Source: an uncultured Ignavibacteria bacterium | GTDB lineage: Bacteria > Bacteroidota > Ignavibacteria > SZUA-365 | Length of the DNA stretch: 64,000 bases | Reading direction: 5' to 3' | Assembly: GCA_913061095.1 (NCBI GenBank) | Contig: CAJXVM010000006.1 | Location: 1-64,000, forward strand | Shown: one piece after another, positions 8,331-16,456 of the stretch | How the letters are laid out: the number at the start of each line of letters is the position of its first letter | Numbering within the stretch: position 1 is the stretch's first letter | Made by a program: the position numbers and the translations under genes | The notes under the pieces: model-generated | Told to the model about the DNA's origin: nothing | What the model saw: only the letters and a program-made list of their open reading frames with translations | The model's database searches: none

Positions 8331-8455
8331 ACATGCCCTGTGTCGGTGTGACGGAGAAAGAAAAAGTACGGGTTTGCGGTATCAGGTCAAATAGGTGTAC
8401 CGCACGGAACGTACCAACGCGCTTGAGCGTATATTCCGGCAAAAAGGCCGTTTTC

Positions 8456-8484
8456 TTGACACTCAGCACCGTGAAGCGTAATTT
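8456..8484 (+). promoter_or_regulatory. Candidate sigma-70-type promoter of the TPR/Ton operon
   Basis: A perfect TTGACA box (8456-8461) is followed after 17 bp by TAATTT (8479-8484). The predicted start is near 8491, about 60 bases before the ATG at 8554. This is the best promoter match in the 222-bp gap between the divergent AAA+ and TPR genes. Confidence 0.55.
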
Positions 8485-8493
8485 GTCGAAGTT

Positions 8494-8518
8494 AAGTGAT
8501 CCATCTATAGTATCACTT
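8494..8518. promoter_or_regulatory. Inverted repeat just downstream of the TPR-operon promoter (possible operator)
   Basis: The arms AAGTGAT (8494-8500) and ATCACTT (8512-8518) are perfect 7-bp complements separated by 11 bp. The repeat sits right after the predicted transcription start of the plus-strand operon, where a repressor would block elongation. It could also be a leader hairpin. No regulator gene is adjacent. Confidence 0.4.
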
Positions 8519-8553
8519 TAAGTCCTGCGAAATTTTCCACAGAAGAGCATCAC

Positions 8554-11550
8554 ATGGTACGACCCACCGCCCTGCTTCTTCTCCTGACGATGTTTCTGAC
8601 GGCGTCGGTTTCCGCCCAGGTCAAATCCCTTCAGGAGGAGCAGGATTACGCCTTCGCTCTCGGGCTGTTCAAAGATCAGAATTACCAGCTTGCGTTCGAG
8701 AAGTTCCAGCAGTTCACGAGCAGCTATCCCGAAAGCCAGCTGCAGCCGGACGCCCACTATTACATGGCGGAATCGCAGTATCAGAACGCCAATCTCCCCG
8801 ATGCGGCAATCGCGTTCCAAAGATTTCAAAAGGATTGGCCGGATAACAAGCTCGCCGACGACGCTGGCTTCCGCGAGGGAGAGGTGTATTTCCGTCAGAA
8901 GCAGTACCGCAAGGCGTATGAACAGTTCGCCAGTGTTGTGAAAACCTGGCCTCGCGGCAACCTGGCGCACGAAGCGGCGTACTGGGCAGGCGAAGCCGCG
9001 TTCAAGGACGGCAACCTCGCGCAGGCGATGCGCTACTACCGCATCTCGTATGAGCATTACCCCGAGGGACGCATCCGTGACTACGCCTATTTTTCCATCG
9101 GCTTTGTCCTCGAGAAGCAGCAAAAATTCGAAGACGCGCTTGCGAACTACGAGGATTTTCTCACACTCTATCCGGAGAGCCGCCTCGTCTCGAGTGTCTA
9201 CACCCGCAAGGGCGCGTGCATGTATCAACTCGGACAGTATGAAAATACGCTCACCTGGCTGGCGTCACTGACAGACAGTCCCGATCCGGAGAACGCTGCC
9301 GAGCGGCTGTTCCTCCGTGCCGAGGCGAATTACAAGCTGCGTCGCTTCGCCGAGGCGGAGGAACTCTACAAAAGCTTCCTGACCGGCTATCCCGACAACA
9401 AGCGCGTCGAGCAGGTGCAGTACTCCCTCGGGTGGACACAGATCGAGCAGGACAAGTATTCCGAGGCCATCGCGACCTTCGATGAACTGGCACAGCGCGA
9501 CGGCGATCTTGCCGAGGCCGCCCTGTTCCGCAAAGGCATGGCCCTGCGGCTCAACGGCAACCTCGAAGCCGCGCGCACGGTCTTCCGCGATATGATCACC
9601 GCGCGTTCCGACGGAGAGTATGCCGACAACGCGCATTTTGAACTCGGCATGGCCGCGTACAACGAGAAGGCGCTCGAGCGCGCGCTCACACATTTCTCTA
9701 CTGTCACATCATCGTTTTTGAAAAGCGACGTGCTGTCGGATGCCTGGTTCATGCAGGGCGAAACGCTGCTGAAGCTGAACCGTCCCGCCGACGCTGGCAG
9801 TGCGTTCGGATCGGCTGCCGCCGTGGAGGGTGCGGCGCAGAATGTCGTCGCAAAGTCCCTGTTCCGCCAGGGGTTCAGTCTCTTCCAGGCGGAACAGTAC
9901 GGTGATGCCGTGGTCGTCCTGAAGAATTTCATCCAGCGCTTCCCCGCCGACTCCCGCCGCGCCGAGGCGCTGATCTGGCTCGGGGAGAGTCATTTCAAGA
10001 ATGATGAATTCGAGGATGCGGTCATCGTTTACAATCAGGCGCTGGCTACCACGCAGGATGCCGCTATCATTCAGGACGCGCTCTACGGCCTGGGATGGTC
10101 TCACTTCCGCATGCAGCAGTTCGCTGAAGCGGAAAAGGCGTTTGCGCGTCTGACCACGGAACATCGCGCAGGCAAGCACGACGTCGACGCGAACATCCGC
10201 CTCGGGGATGCGCAGTACGCGCAGAAAAAATTTGCGGACGCCGCAAAGACCTACCGGTATACCTCGCGCATGTATCCAAGCAATCCCCTCTCCGCCTATG
10301 CCCTCCTGCAGCTCGCCTCCAGTGAGCACCGTCTCGGCAATACGCCCTCGGCGATATCCACGCTGCGCGGCATGCTTGCACGCTACCCGGATTCGGAGTA
10401 TGCGGACAAGGGACAGTTCAGTCTCGCCTGGATGTATTTCCAGAGCAAGGATTACGACGTGGCCATCAGAGAATTCGAAACGCTCATCCGGGAGCATCCA
10501 CGCAGTTCCCTGGCGCCCCAGGCCGCATACAGTATCGCCGATGCGTATTACAACCAGGGCAAGTATGCCGAGGCCGAAGAGGAATACCGGCGCGTCCTCG
10601 GCGACTATCCCGACTCCCCGAAGGTCAGTGACGCGCTCGACGGTCTCGCCCAGACCATGCGTTTGCAGGGACGCGAGGAGGAAGCGGCACGCGTCAAGGA
10701 GGAATGGCTCGCCTCGCATCCGCGTAGCGAAGCCGCGGATGAAGTGGTCTTCGCCAACCTGCGCGATCTGGCGGCACAGGACGACCCCGCACGGACGATT
10801 CCCGCGCTGCAGGGATTCATCAGCTCACATCCCGACAGTCCCCTGCTCCAGGAGGCCTATTTTCTGCTCGGCATTGCCTTCCGCGAGAACCGGGATCTCG
10901 AAGACGCCGACAAGACGCTGCGCGAAGCCGTGCGCCTGAATCCCTCGAGCGAACTCGGTGTTCGATCCCGGCTTGAACTCATCGAAACCGCCGTTGCGCA
11001 GCAGGATCGCAGCAAGGCGCTTGCAATCAGCGAAGACGTCCTGGCCGATCCTGCCGCACGGTCATACCGTTCACAGGTACATTACCGGCGCGGACTGATA
11101 TTCAAGGCGGACAAGCAGTTCGATTCGGCACGCAGGGAATTTCAGTCCGCGCGCACGGCGCAGCCGCAGGAACGCGCCGCGTCACTCGCCGCCATCGAGC
11201 TTGCCGTCCTCACTGCCGAAGAGGGCGACCTCGAGGCCGGTCTGCGGGATCTGCACACGATCGCCTCATCGCGGGTCGACGCCGTGGGAGCGGAAGCGCA
11301 GTACCGTATCGGAGAACTGCTCACGCGCGCCGAACGGTGGGAGGAAGCGAAAGAGGCTCTGCTCCGCGTCGGCTACGTGTTTGCCGACGCGTCGCTGTGG
11401 AACGCCCGTGCGCTCCTTCTGCTCGGCCGCAGCGCCGAGGCGCAGGGAAACAACACGGAAGCGCGAACCCACTACGAAAAAGTGCTGACCCAGTACGGAG
11501 GATCGGACGAAGCCCGGGAAGCGAAACGGCGAATGGAGATGCTGAAATGA
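8554..11550 (+). CDS. Large exported tetratricopeptide-repeat protein
   Basis: A 998-residue protein with a signal peptide (about 1-21, ending SVSAQ). The rest consists of tandem TPR-type helix pairs resembling the YbgF/CpoB and outer-membrane-lipoprotein (BamD-like) subclass, for example DAHYYMAESQYQNANLPDAA and later units of the form AEAEEEYRRVLGDYPDSPK. At least twenty such units are visible. There is no lipobox, so it is probably soluble in the periplasm. TPR arrays bind protein partners. The first place in a Ton-motor operon suggests a scaffold linking the barrel, TonB or the cell wall, as CpoB does for Tol. Its stop overlaps the next start (ATGA). Confidence 0.85.
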   Translation: MVRPTALLLLLTMFLTASVSAQVKSLQEEQDYAFALGLFKDQNYQLAFEKFQQFTSSYPESQLQPDAHYYMAESQYQNANLPDAAIAFQRFQKDWPDNKLADDAGFREGEVYFRQKQYRKAYEQFASVVKTWPRGNLAHEAAYWAGEAAFKDGNLAQAMRYYRISYEHYPEGRIRDYAYFSIGFVLEKQQKFEDALANYEDFLTLYPESRLVSSVYTRKGACMYQLGQYENTLTWLASLTDSPDPENAAERLFLRAEANYKLRRFAEAEELYKSFLTGYPDNKRVEQVQYSLGWTQIEQDKYSEAIATFDELAQRDGDLAEAALFRKGMALRLNGNLEAARTVFRDMITARSDGEYADNAHFELGMAAYNEKALERALTHFSTVTSSFLKSDVLSDAWFMQGETLLKLNRPADAGSAFGSAAAVEGAAQNVVAKSLFRQGFSLFQAEQYGDAVVVLKNFIQRFPADSRRAEALIWLGESHFKNDEFEDAVIVYNQALATTQDAAIIQDALYGLGWSHFRMQQFAEAEKAFARLTTEHRAGKHDVDANIRLGDAQYAQKKFADAAKTYRYTSRMYPSNPLSAYALLQLASSEHRLGNTPSAISTLRGMLARYPDSEYADKGQFSLAWMYFQSKDYDVAIREFETLIREHPRSSLAPQAAYSIADAYYNQGKYAEAEEEYRRVLGDYPDSPKVSDALDGLAQTMRLQGREEEAARVKEEWLASHPRSEAADEVVFANLRDLAAQDDPARTIPALQGFISSHPDSPLLQEAYFLLGIAFRENRDLEDADKTLREAVRLNPSSELGVRSRLELIETAVAQQDRSKALAISEDVLADPAARSYRSQVHYRRGLIFKADKQFDSARREFQSARTAQPQERAASLAAIELAVLTAEEGDLEAGLRDLHTIASSRVDAVGAEAQYRIGELLTRAERWEEAKEALLRVGYVFADASLWNARALLLLGRSAEAQGNNTEARTHYEKVLTQYGGSDEAREAKRRMEMLK

Positions 11551-13262
11551 GAATACTCGCCGTCATCTCCCTCCTGCTTACCCTGTCCGTCACCACCGTG
11601 GCACAGGACAAACCCCTGCCGCCGCCGCGTGATTTCAAACCCGAGACAAAGGAGGCCTCCGACGTTCTGCCTGCGCTGCTGCTGCCGGAATACGTGATCA
11701 CGGGCAGTGACCTGATCAGTTTCACCGAAGACAGGAAGGATGTTCTCGAGGGTCCCGACAGCCGCGCATTCACCGCGCGTGCGGGACGCGGAGCACGCGA
11801 GCAGCGCTTCATGGACACCGCGCCCACGCGCATGCCTCTGCGCAAGCCGGACCTCACCGGCAGCAAACATGTATTTCTCACGCGCCTCGGGTACGGCGGC
11901 TTCGCCACTCCGCATGTGCATATGCTCTACGGCGACCGCTACCGCCTCGGTGACGCTCACGCGTCCCTGCTCTACGAGCGCAGCGACGGTCATGTCGCAC
12001 GCGCAGATTACACGCGCCTGCAGTTCGCTGCGGGCGGCGGCACCTACCTTCCGCGCACGCTGACACCGATTCTTGCATCTTCCCGTCTGGAGGGCGGCAT
12101 TCGCGCCGACGTGCATGAATACGGTCTGTACGCGGACCGGCTGCCGCGCGAACGTCCCGCACCCGATTTCCGGCGCAACGCCATGAACATCGAAGCGCAG
12201 ACCGGGATTCTGTCGCGACGCAATACCGTATTCGACCACGAGCTCCATCTCCGCATCGGTCACACGGCCATCGATGAGGAATTCTCCCTCCTCGACACGA
12301 TGCAAGTCGATGAATACACTGCTGCGGAAACGCGCATCTCGCTTGACGGAAAAGCGGCGTTTGCATACGGCAGCTTCCCCGTACACACGTCCGTCTTCAT
12401 CCATGTCAACGACCTGACCGAGCGCAGCGAATCGTCCACGCGGCCGTTCCATCTCGGCGCCCGCGGAGGCACGCAGTACCGCCTCAGTGAGTCGACCATG
12501 CTCGGCGGCGGCCTGGCCTTCTGGCTGTACCGCGGCAGCGATCATGCCGCGCAATTTCGCGTCTACCCGCAGCTGCGTCTCCGCCACCTGCTCTCCGACG
12601 ACTGGTCGCTCGAAGTGGCATACGATCCGACCGTGGAAGAACACACGCTCGCCGGACTCCTCGAGCAGAATCCCTATCTCATGCTCGCCACGCGGATCCG
12701 GCAGACGGACATCCCGCTTCGTTTCGAAGCCGCCGCATCCTATGACAACCGGGCCACGACCGCGGCACGGATCGGCGTGCGGTGGAGTTCGTCCTCTTCC
12801 TGGCCGCGCTTTTCACTGCTCCCGGATCCCGTTCGGCAGCAATGGGAGGTGCTGTACAGTGGTACGACATCCATCACCGAACTGACGGCGGAATTCAGTC
12901 ATGCGTTCTCGCCGCGTACACATATGCAGGCCGACGCTGTCATCCGCATGAGCGACAACGACGCGGTCGACGGCAGCGTGCCCTATCTCCCGGATCACGA
13001 ATGGCGCGTCCTTCTCGGACACCGTTTCCCCTTTGACCTGCACGTGCAGTCATCGCTGCAGCTCATCGGCGAGCGGGAAATCACCGGCGGAGGAACGCTC
13101 AACGGGTGGCTGCTGCTCGGACTCGAACTCGAGTACCGCCTGCTGCCGAACGCCTCGCTGTTCCTTCGCTTTGACAATCTGCTCGACCAGAATTACCAGG
13201 AATGGGACGGCTACCGCGCGCGTCCCTTTTTCACCATGGGCGGAATCATCATTCGCTTGTGA
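11547..13262 (+). CDS. Outer-membrane beta-barrel with TonB-box-like N-terminus, no plug recognised
   Basis: 571 residues starting at the ATG that overlaps the TPR stop; a longer reading frame reaching back to 11337 would lie inside the TPR gene and is not used. The signal peptide covers about 1-20 (VTTVAQ). After a proline-rich stretch comes LPEYVITGSDLISF (about 48-61), resembling a TonB box (E-V-V-V-T-G-S). The remainder shows the alternating aromatic/polar pattern of a beta barrel. The C-terminal part reads FLRFDNLLDQNYQEWDGY, as in the last strands of TonB-dependent receptors, and it ends in a hydrophobic strand. At this length there is no obvious space for the 130-residue plug seen in full receptors. 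It is probably an outer-membrane channel or ligand of the TonB encoded four genes later. Confidence 0.75.
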   Translation: MRILAVISLLLTLSVTTVAQDKPLPPPRDFKPETKEASDVLPALLLPEYVITGSDLISFTEDRKDVLEGPDSRAFTARAGRGAREQRFMDTAPTRMPLRKPDLTGSKHVFLTRLGYGGFATPHVHMLYGDRYRLGDAHASLLYERSDGHVARADYTRLQFAAGGGTYLPRTLTPILASSRLEGGIRADVHEYGLYADRLPRERPAPDFRRNAMNIEAQTGILSRRNTVFDHELHLRIGHTAIDEEFSLLDTMQVDEYTAAETRISLDGKAAFAYGSFPVHTSVFIHVNDLTERSESSTRPFHLGARGGTQYRLSESTMLGGGLAFWLYRGSDHAAQFRVYPQLRLRHLLSDDWSLEVAYDPTVEEHTLAGLLEQNPYLMLATRIRQTDIPLRFEAAASYDNRATTAARIGVRWSSSSSWPRFSLLPDPVRQQWEVLYSGTTSITELTAEFSHAFSPRTHMQADAVIRMSDNDAVDGSVPYLPDHEWRVLLGHRFPFDLHVQSSLQLIGEREITGGGTLNGWLLLGLELEYRLLPNASLFLRFDNLLDQNYQEWDGYRARPFFTMGGIIIRL

Positions 13263-13263
13263 T

Positions 13264-13491
13264 ATGGCCGCATTGAAAGACATCCTGTACCGCACGGCAG
13301 CCAATATCGGCGTGGACGCCGATGCCCTGCAGTCCTATGCCGACGCGCTCTCGTCAATCGTCGAGGAGGCGCACCGCCGCGGCGAGGATGTCGAACTGAT
13401 GACCTTCGGCACCCTGCGTCCGGAAGGAAGCGAGCCGCGTTTCACTCCCCACGCATCCCTGCTGCCGCCGCGGGACGGAGACGAAGCATGA
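13264..13491 (+). CDS. Small HU-like protein
   Basis: 75 residues from the ATG at 13264, one base after the barrel gene stop. The sequence follows the HU/IHF fold pattern. An N-terminal helix pair (LKDILYRTAANIGVDADALQ, then SYADALSSIVEEAHRRGE) leads to the turn DVELMTFGTLRPEG, matching the HU motif of a basic or acidic turn followed by an F-G-T-F strand. The long DNA-binding beta arm is short or missing, and the end is Pro/Arg-rich. It resembles the HU-CCDC81-type modules of Bacteroidota rather than nucleoid HU. It overlaps the next HU-like gene by 4 bp. DNA binding is not assured. Confidence 0.6.
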   Translation: MAALKDILYRTAANIGVDADALQSYADALSSIVEEAHRRGEDVELMTFGTLRPEGSEPRFTPHASLLPPRDGDEA

Positions 13492-14402
13492 CCAGGCGCG
13501 AACTGATTGAGCGGATGGCCGACCGCCTGCAGGTGCCCGAGCACAGCGCCCAAGTGTTTCTGCACGCCTTTTTCGATGTCAGCAAGTCCATGCTGCGCTC
13601 CGGAGAGACTGTAGCGCTCGGCGCGCTCGGAACCTGGACGCCGGAGCACGATCCCGACGGCGTCTTTCGCAGCGTCATCTACGCGCCTTCCCATGCCGCT
13701 TCCCCGGTCCCCGTTGGCGAGGATATCGTTTCGGGACCGGCCAGCAGTATCGACAGCAGGCATTTCATTCCGGCAGAAGCGCTCGCCATCGCACATCCCT
13801 CGGGACGCTCCCCCGTGGATGTCGCGGATATCGTTATCGAGGTGCAGCGTGGATTTGCGGAGGAAGCGCCCATGGAGGAAACTCCTGTGGAGGAAGCTCC
13901 CGCTGATGCGGCTCCCGAAGAAGAATCTGTCGAGGATGAATATCCCGGGGAAGAGGAATATATTGAAGAGGCCGTTCCGGGGGATACAGATGCGGGGGAT
14001 ATGCTCACCGATGAAGGTGATTTCCTTGAGGAGGATTTCGACGAGGTCGAAGCCGAAGGCATGGAGGCCGAAAGCATGGAGGGCCACGGCATCGAGGACG
14101 ACGAGGTCGAGGATGACGCGGTATTTCATCGCAATCGCGATCAGTTGTATCATCCTCCCGAGGAGCGGAGCAACCGTGCACTGCTGTTCGTGGCTCTCGG
14201 ACTGACGCTGGTCGTGCTTATAATTATCCTCTCCCTTCTCTTCGGCAGTGACGAGAAAGCGTCGTTCGGCGACCGGCGGCATGATCCGAATTCCGCAACG
14301 ATCCCATCTGCCGGCACATGGAACGAAACCGCCGAACCCGAATCCTCGAGATATGAACTGACAGCGAACACAGTGAAACTCACAATACAGCGGAGCATTT
14401 GA
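13488..14402 (+). CDS. Membrane-anchored HU-like protein with acidic linker
   Basis: 304 residues. Residues 1-70 follow the HU/CCDC81 pattern: helices TRRELIERMADRLQ and HSAQVFLHAFFDVSKSML, then GETVALGALGTWTPE. Residues about 125-211 are extremely acidic (Glu/Asp/Pro/Ala). A single membrane helix at 231-253 (ALLFVALGLTLVVLIIILSL) is followed by about 50 polar residues. The expected topology is an HU-like domain in the cytoplasm and a short periplasmic tail. Related HU-CCDC81 modules in Bacteroidota are often joined to a membrane helix and a SPOR domain; no SPOR domain is seen here. It lies between the small HU-like gene (4-bp overlap) and exbB (1-bp overlap), so it is probably made together with the Ton motor. 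Whether it binds DNA, peptidoglycan machinery or the motor cannot be said. Confidence 0.65.
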   Translation: MTRRELIERMADRLQVPEHSAQVFLHAFFDVSKSMLRSGETVALGALGTWTPEHDPDGVFRSVIYAPSHAASPVPVGEDIVSGPASSIDSRHFIPAEALAIAHPSGRSPVDVADIVIEVQRGFAEEAPMEETPVEEAPADAAPEEESVEDEYPGEEEYIEEAVPGDTDAGDMLTDEGDFLEEDFDEVEAEGMEAESMEGHGIEDDEVEDDAVFHRNRDQLYHPPEERSNRALLFVALGLTLVVLIIILSLLFGSDEKASFGDRRHDPNSATIPSAGTWNETAEPESSRYELTANTVKLTIQRSI

Positions 14403-15091
14403 TGACAGTATTCGATCTTTTCCTCAAGGGCGGCCCGGTGATGTGGTTCATCCTCGCCGCCTCCCTGCTCGCCACGGCCATCATCATCCAGAAGCTGGTC
14501 ACGCTCTCGCGGGTGAAGACCGACGGCGGAAAGTTCATCCTCCAGATCCGTTCCGTTCTCAGCAAGGGCGACATGTCAGCCGCACTTACCATGTGCTCCG
14601 AGGCCGCCACGCCGCTTTCGACAATCCTTCGCGCTGGCCTGCTGAAGATGAAGGGCACCCATCAGGACGTCAAGGATGCCGTCGAGAGCGCGGCCCGCAT
14701 GGAAGTCTACAAACTCGAGCGTGGACTGGGCCTGCTCGGATCCATCGCCGGCATCGCTCCGCTGCTCGGTTTTCTGGGCACGGTGACGGGTATGATCGGA
14801 GCGTTTCGCGTGATCGAGGTCAACGAGGGTGTCGTCAATCCGCAATTGCTCGCCTCCGGTATCTGGGAGGCACTGCTGACCACCGCGTTCGGACTGATCA
14901 TCGGCATCCCCGCCTATTTCTTTTACAATTACCTCGTCAATCGGGTTGCGCATTTTGTGTTCGAGACCGAAAGCAGCTGCAACGATTTTCTTGATATCGC
15001 GCAATCCGAGCAGCGCAAGGCGCAGGTCGCCGCAAAAAAAGCGCAGCTTGCGCGCAAACAGTCGGCACCGCAGAGAGGATCGCAGTCATGA
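14402..15091 (+). CDS. exbB: ExbB/TolQ/MotA-family proton channel protein
   Basis: 229 residues from the ATG at 14402, which shares one base with the previous stop. Three membrane helices are seen: about 8-27 (GPVMWFILAASLLATAIII), about 112-135 (LGSIAGIAPLLGFLGTVTGM) and about 155-180. The conserved ExbB/TolQ signature APLLGFLGTVTGMI, with its channel-lining threonine, is intact. Together with ExbD it forms the inner-membrane motor that turns proton flow into TonB movement. The cytoplasmic tail is Lys/Gln-rich. It overlaps exbD by 4 bp. Confidence 0.95.
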   Translation: MTVFDLFLKGGPVMWFILAASLLATAIIIQKLVTLSRVKTDGGKFILQIRSVLSKGDMSAALTMCSEAATPLSTILRAGLLKMKGTHQDVKDAVESAARMEVYKLERGLGLLGSIAGIAPLLGFLGTVTGMIGAFRVIEVNEGVVNPQLLASGIWEALLTTAFGLIIGIPAYFFYNYLVNRVAHFVFETESSCNDFLDIAQSEQRKAQVAAKKAQLARKQSAPQRGSQS

Positions 15092-15516
15092 AAATCCAGC
15101 TCAGCCAGGACAACAAGCCGCTGACTATCTTCAGCTATTCGTCGCTGACGGATATCGTGCTGCTGCTGCTGGTGTTTTTCCTTCTTACCTCCTCCTTCAT
15201 CATCACCGAGGGAATACAGGTGACGCTCCCGGAAGCGAAAAACACAACGGCATCGGAACAGGAGCAGATCATCGTCGCGCTGCTGAATGACGGACGCATG
15301 TTCCTGAACAACGAAGAAATCAGTCCGGCCAATTTCCGGACGGCGCTCGAAGAACGTCTCACAGAGCCGGAGAAACAGGTCGTGATTCTTTCGAGCGACC
15401 GCGATGTTCCCCTCGAACGCGCCGTGTTCGTCATGGACGAGGCCAAGGGGATCGGCGCCTCACGATTTTTCATTTCCACCAGAATGCCCGAAGACGATGA
15501 CAATCTACAACGTTGA
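15088..15516 (+). CDS. exbD: ExbD/TolR-family biopolymer transport protein
   Basis: 142 residues with one N-terminal membrane helix (about 23-43, SLTDIVLLLLVFFLLTSSF). The helix contains the essential aspartate in LTDIVLLLLVFF, the proton-binding residue of ExbD/TolR. A periplasmic domain follows, ending with the DRDVPLERAVFVMDEAK segment that binds peptidoglycan or TonB in relatives. It overlaps exbB by 4 bp and tonB by 20 bp, consistent with fixed stoichiometry of the complex. Confidence 0.95.
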   Translation: MKIQLSQDNKPLTIFSYSSLTDIVLLLLVFFLLTSSFIITEGIQVTLPEAKNTTASEQEQIIVALLNDGRMFLNNEEISPANFRTALEERLTEPEKQVVILSSDRDVPLERAVFVMDEAKGIGASRFFISTRMPEDDDNLQR

Positions 15517-16345
15517 CATCAAGAGCTGGGGCATTTCCGTCACCCTGCATGCCCTGCTGATGCTCATCATGATTTTCTGGGCCGCGTTTCCCGATATCAG
15601 GAAATATCCGGAGGAAATCGAACTGGTGTTTCTTGAACCCGCTGCGCCGGCCGAGGCACCCAGGCTCGACGCGCGTCCACGCGTACTTCCGCAGCCGACC
15701 GAGCAGCGTACCGCATCACCCGCCACGCGCGCGGTGACGAGCACGCAGCAATCTGCCGCGCGCCAGGCGCCGGCCGAACAGACCACCGCCCGGAATCGCG
15801 GCACGCAGCAGTCCGCTCCGTCCACACCGGTCCCCCCGCGCGAGCTGCGCGGAACCACGGACGCGGTGGAATTCATGGATTACGGCGGCGGCAAGCAGGA
15901 GCGCAGCAGCGCTCCATCCACCGGTGAATACTCCCGCCGCGAATCACGCGAGCAGGGACTGAGCACCTCTGAGCGGTCTGCCGACAACGTGACGGGAGCC
16001 GGAAGCGGTGAACAGCGTGCGATCACATCCGATCCCGGCACCCTGAGCGCGACGCCGCACTCCTCGGCCGACATCCAGTGGGACGGCGGGCTGTCGCGCA
16101 ACCGCATCAGCGGCGTCCTCCCTGCATTCCCGCCCGGCGCAACACGTGAAGTGCAGGTGGCGGTGCGCTTTCGCGTGCGTCCTGACGGGAGCATGTACGG
16201 CATGACGGTGATTCAGAAGGGTGATCCGCGCTACGAACGCGCCGCACTGGCGGCAATGCGCACATGGCGCTTCAACGCCCTCCCCCCGGCAGCGAAGCAG
16301 GCGGATCAGGTCGGCACGGCCGTCTTCAGCTTCAAGCTGAAATGA
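15497..16345 (+). CDS. tonB: TonB-family energy transducer
   Basis: 282 residues from the ATG at 15497, inside the exbD end. The short cytoplasmic start is followed by a membrane helix at about 13-31 (VTLHALLMLIMIFWAAF). A long periplasmic linker (about 45-215) is rich in Pro, Ala, Ser, Thr, Arg and Gln. The C-terminal domain (about 215-282) has the TonB fold signature: VAVRFRVRPDGSMYGMTVIQ, then ERAALAAMRTWRFNALPP. It carries force from ExbB/ExbD to outer-membrane barrels, most likely including the one at 11547. It is the last gene of the seven-gene operon. A TolA role is the alternative, but the C-terminal motif favours TonB. Confidence 0.88.
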   Translation: MTIYNVDIKSWGISVTLHALLMLIMIFWAAFPDIRKYPEEIELVFLEPAAPAEAPRLDARPRVLPQPTEQRTASPATRAVTSTQQSAARQAPAEQTTARNRGTQQSAPSTPVPPRELRGTTDAVEFMDYGGGKQERSSAPSTGEYSRRESREQGLSTSERSADNVTGAGSGEQRAITSDPGTLSATPHSSADIQWDGGLSRNRISGVLPAFPPGATREVQVAVRFRVRPDGSMYGMTVIQKGDPRYERAALAAMRTWRFNALPPAAKQADQVGTAVFSFKLK

Positions 16346-16385
16346 TCCTTTTCAAGTGAAACTTTCCGACGCTTTGTACGAATTA

Positions 16386-16450
16386 CAGGGTATCGGGCAT
16401 TTCCGGTATATCCCTGCGAATTCACTGTTTTCCTGTGTCACCCCCACAGG
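16386..16450. repeat. Two small inverted repeats between tonB and the next gene
   Basis: An imperfect hairpin pairs CAGGGTATCGG (16386-16396) with CCGGTATATCCCTG (16403-16416). A second pairs CCTGTG (16432-16437) with CACAGG (16445-16450), six bases before the ATG at 16457. Neither has a proper T-run. They may end the Ton operon weakly or shape the leader of the following gene. Confidence 0.3.
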
Positions 16451-16456
16451 TGGTCC

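Noticed and set aside
11337-11546. N-terminal extension of the barrel protein
   Set aside because: It would overlap the TPR gene by 200 bp and lacks a signal peptide; the start at 11547 gives a clean signal peptide and an ATGA overlap.
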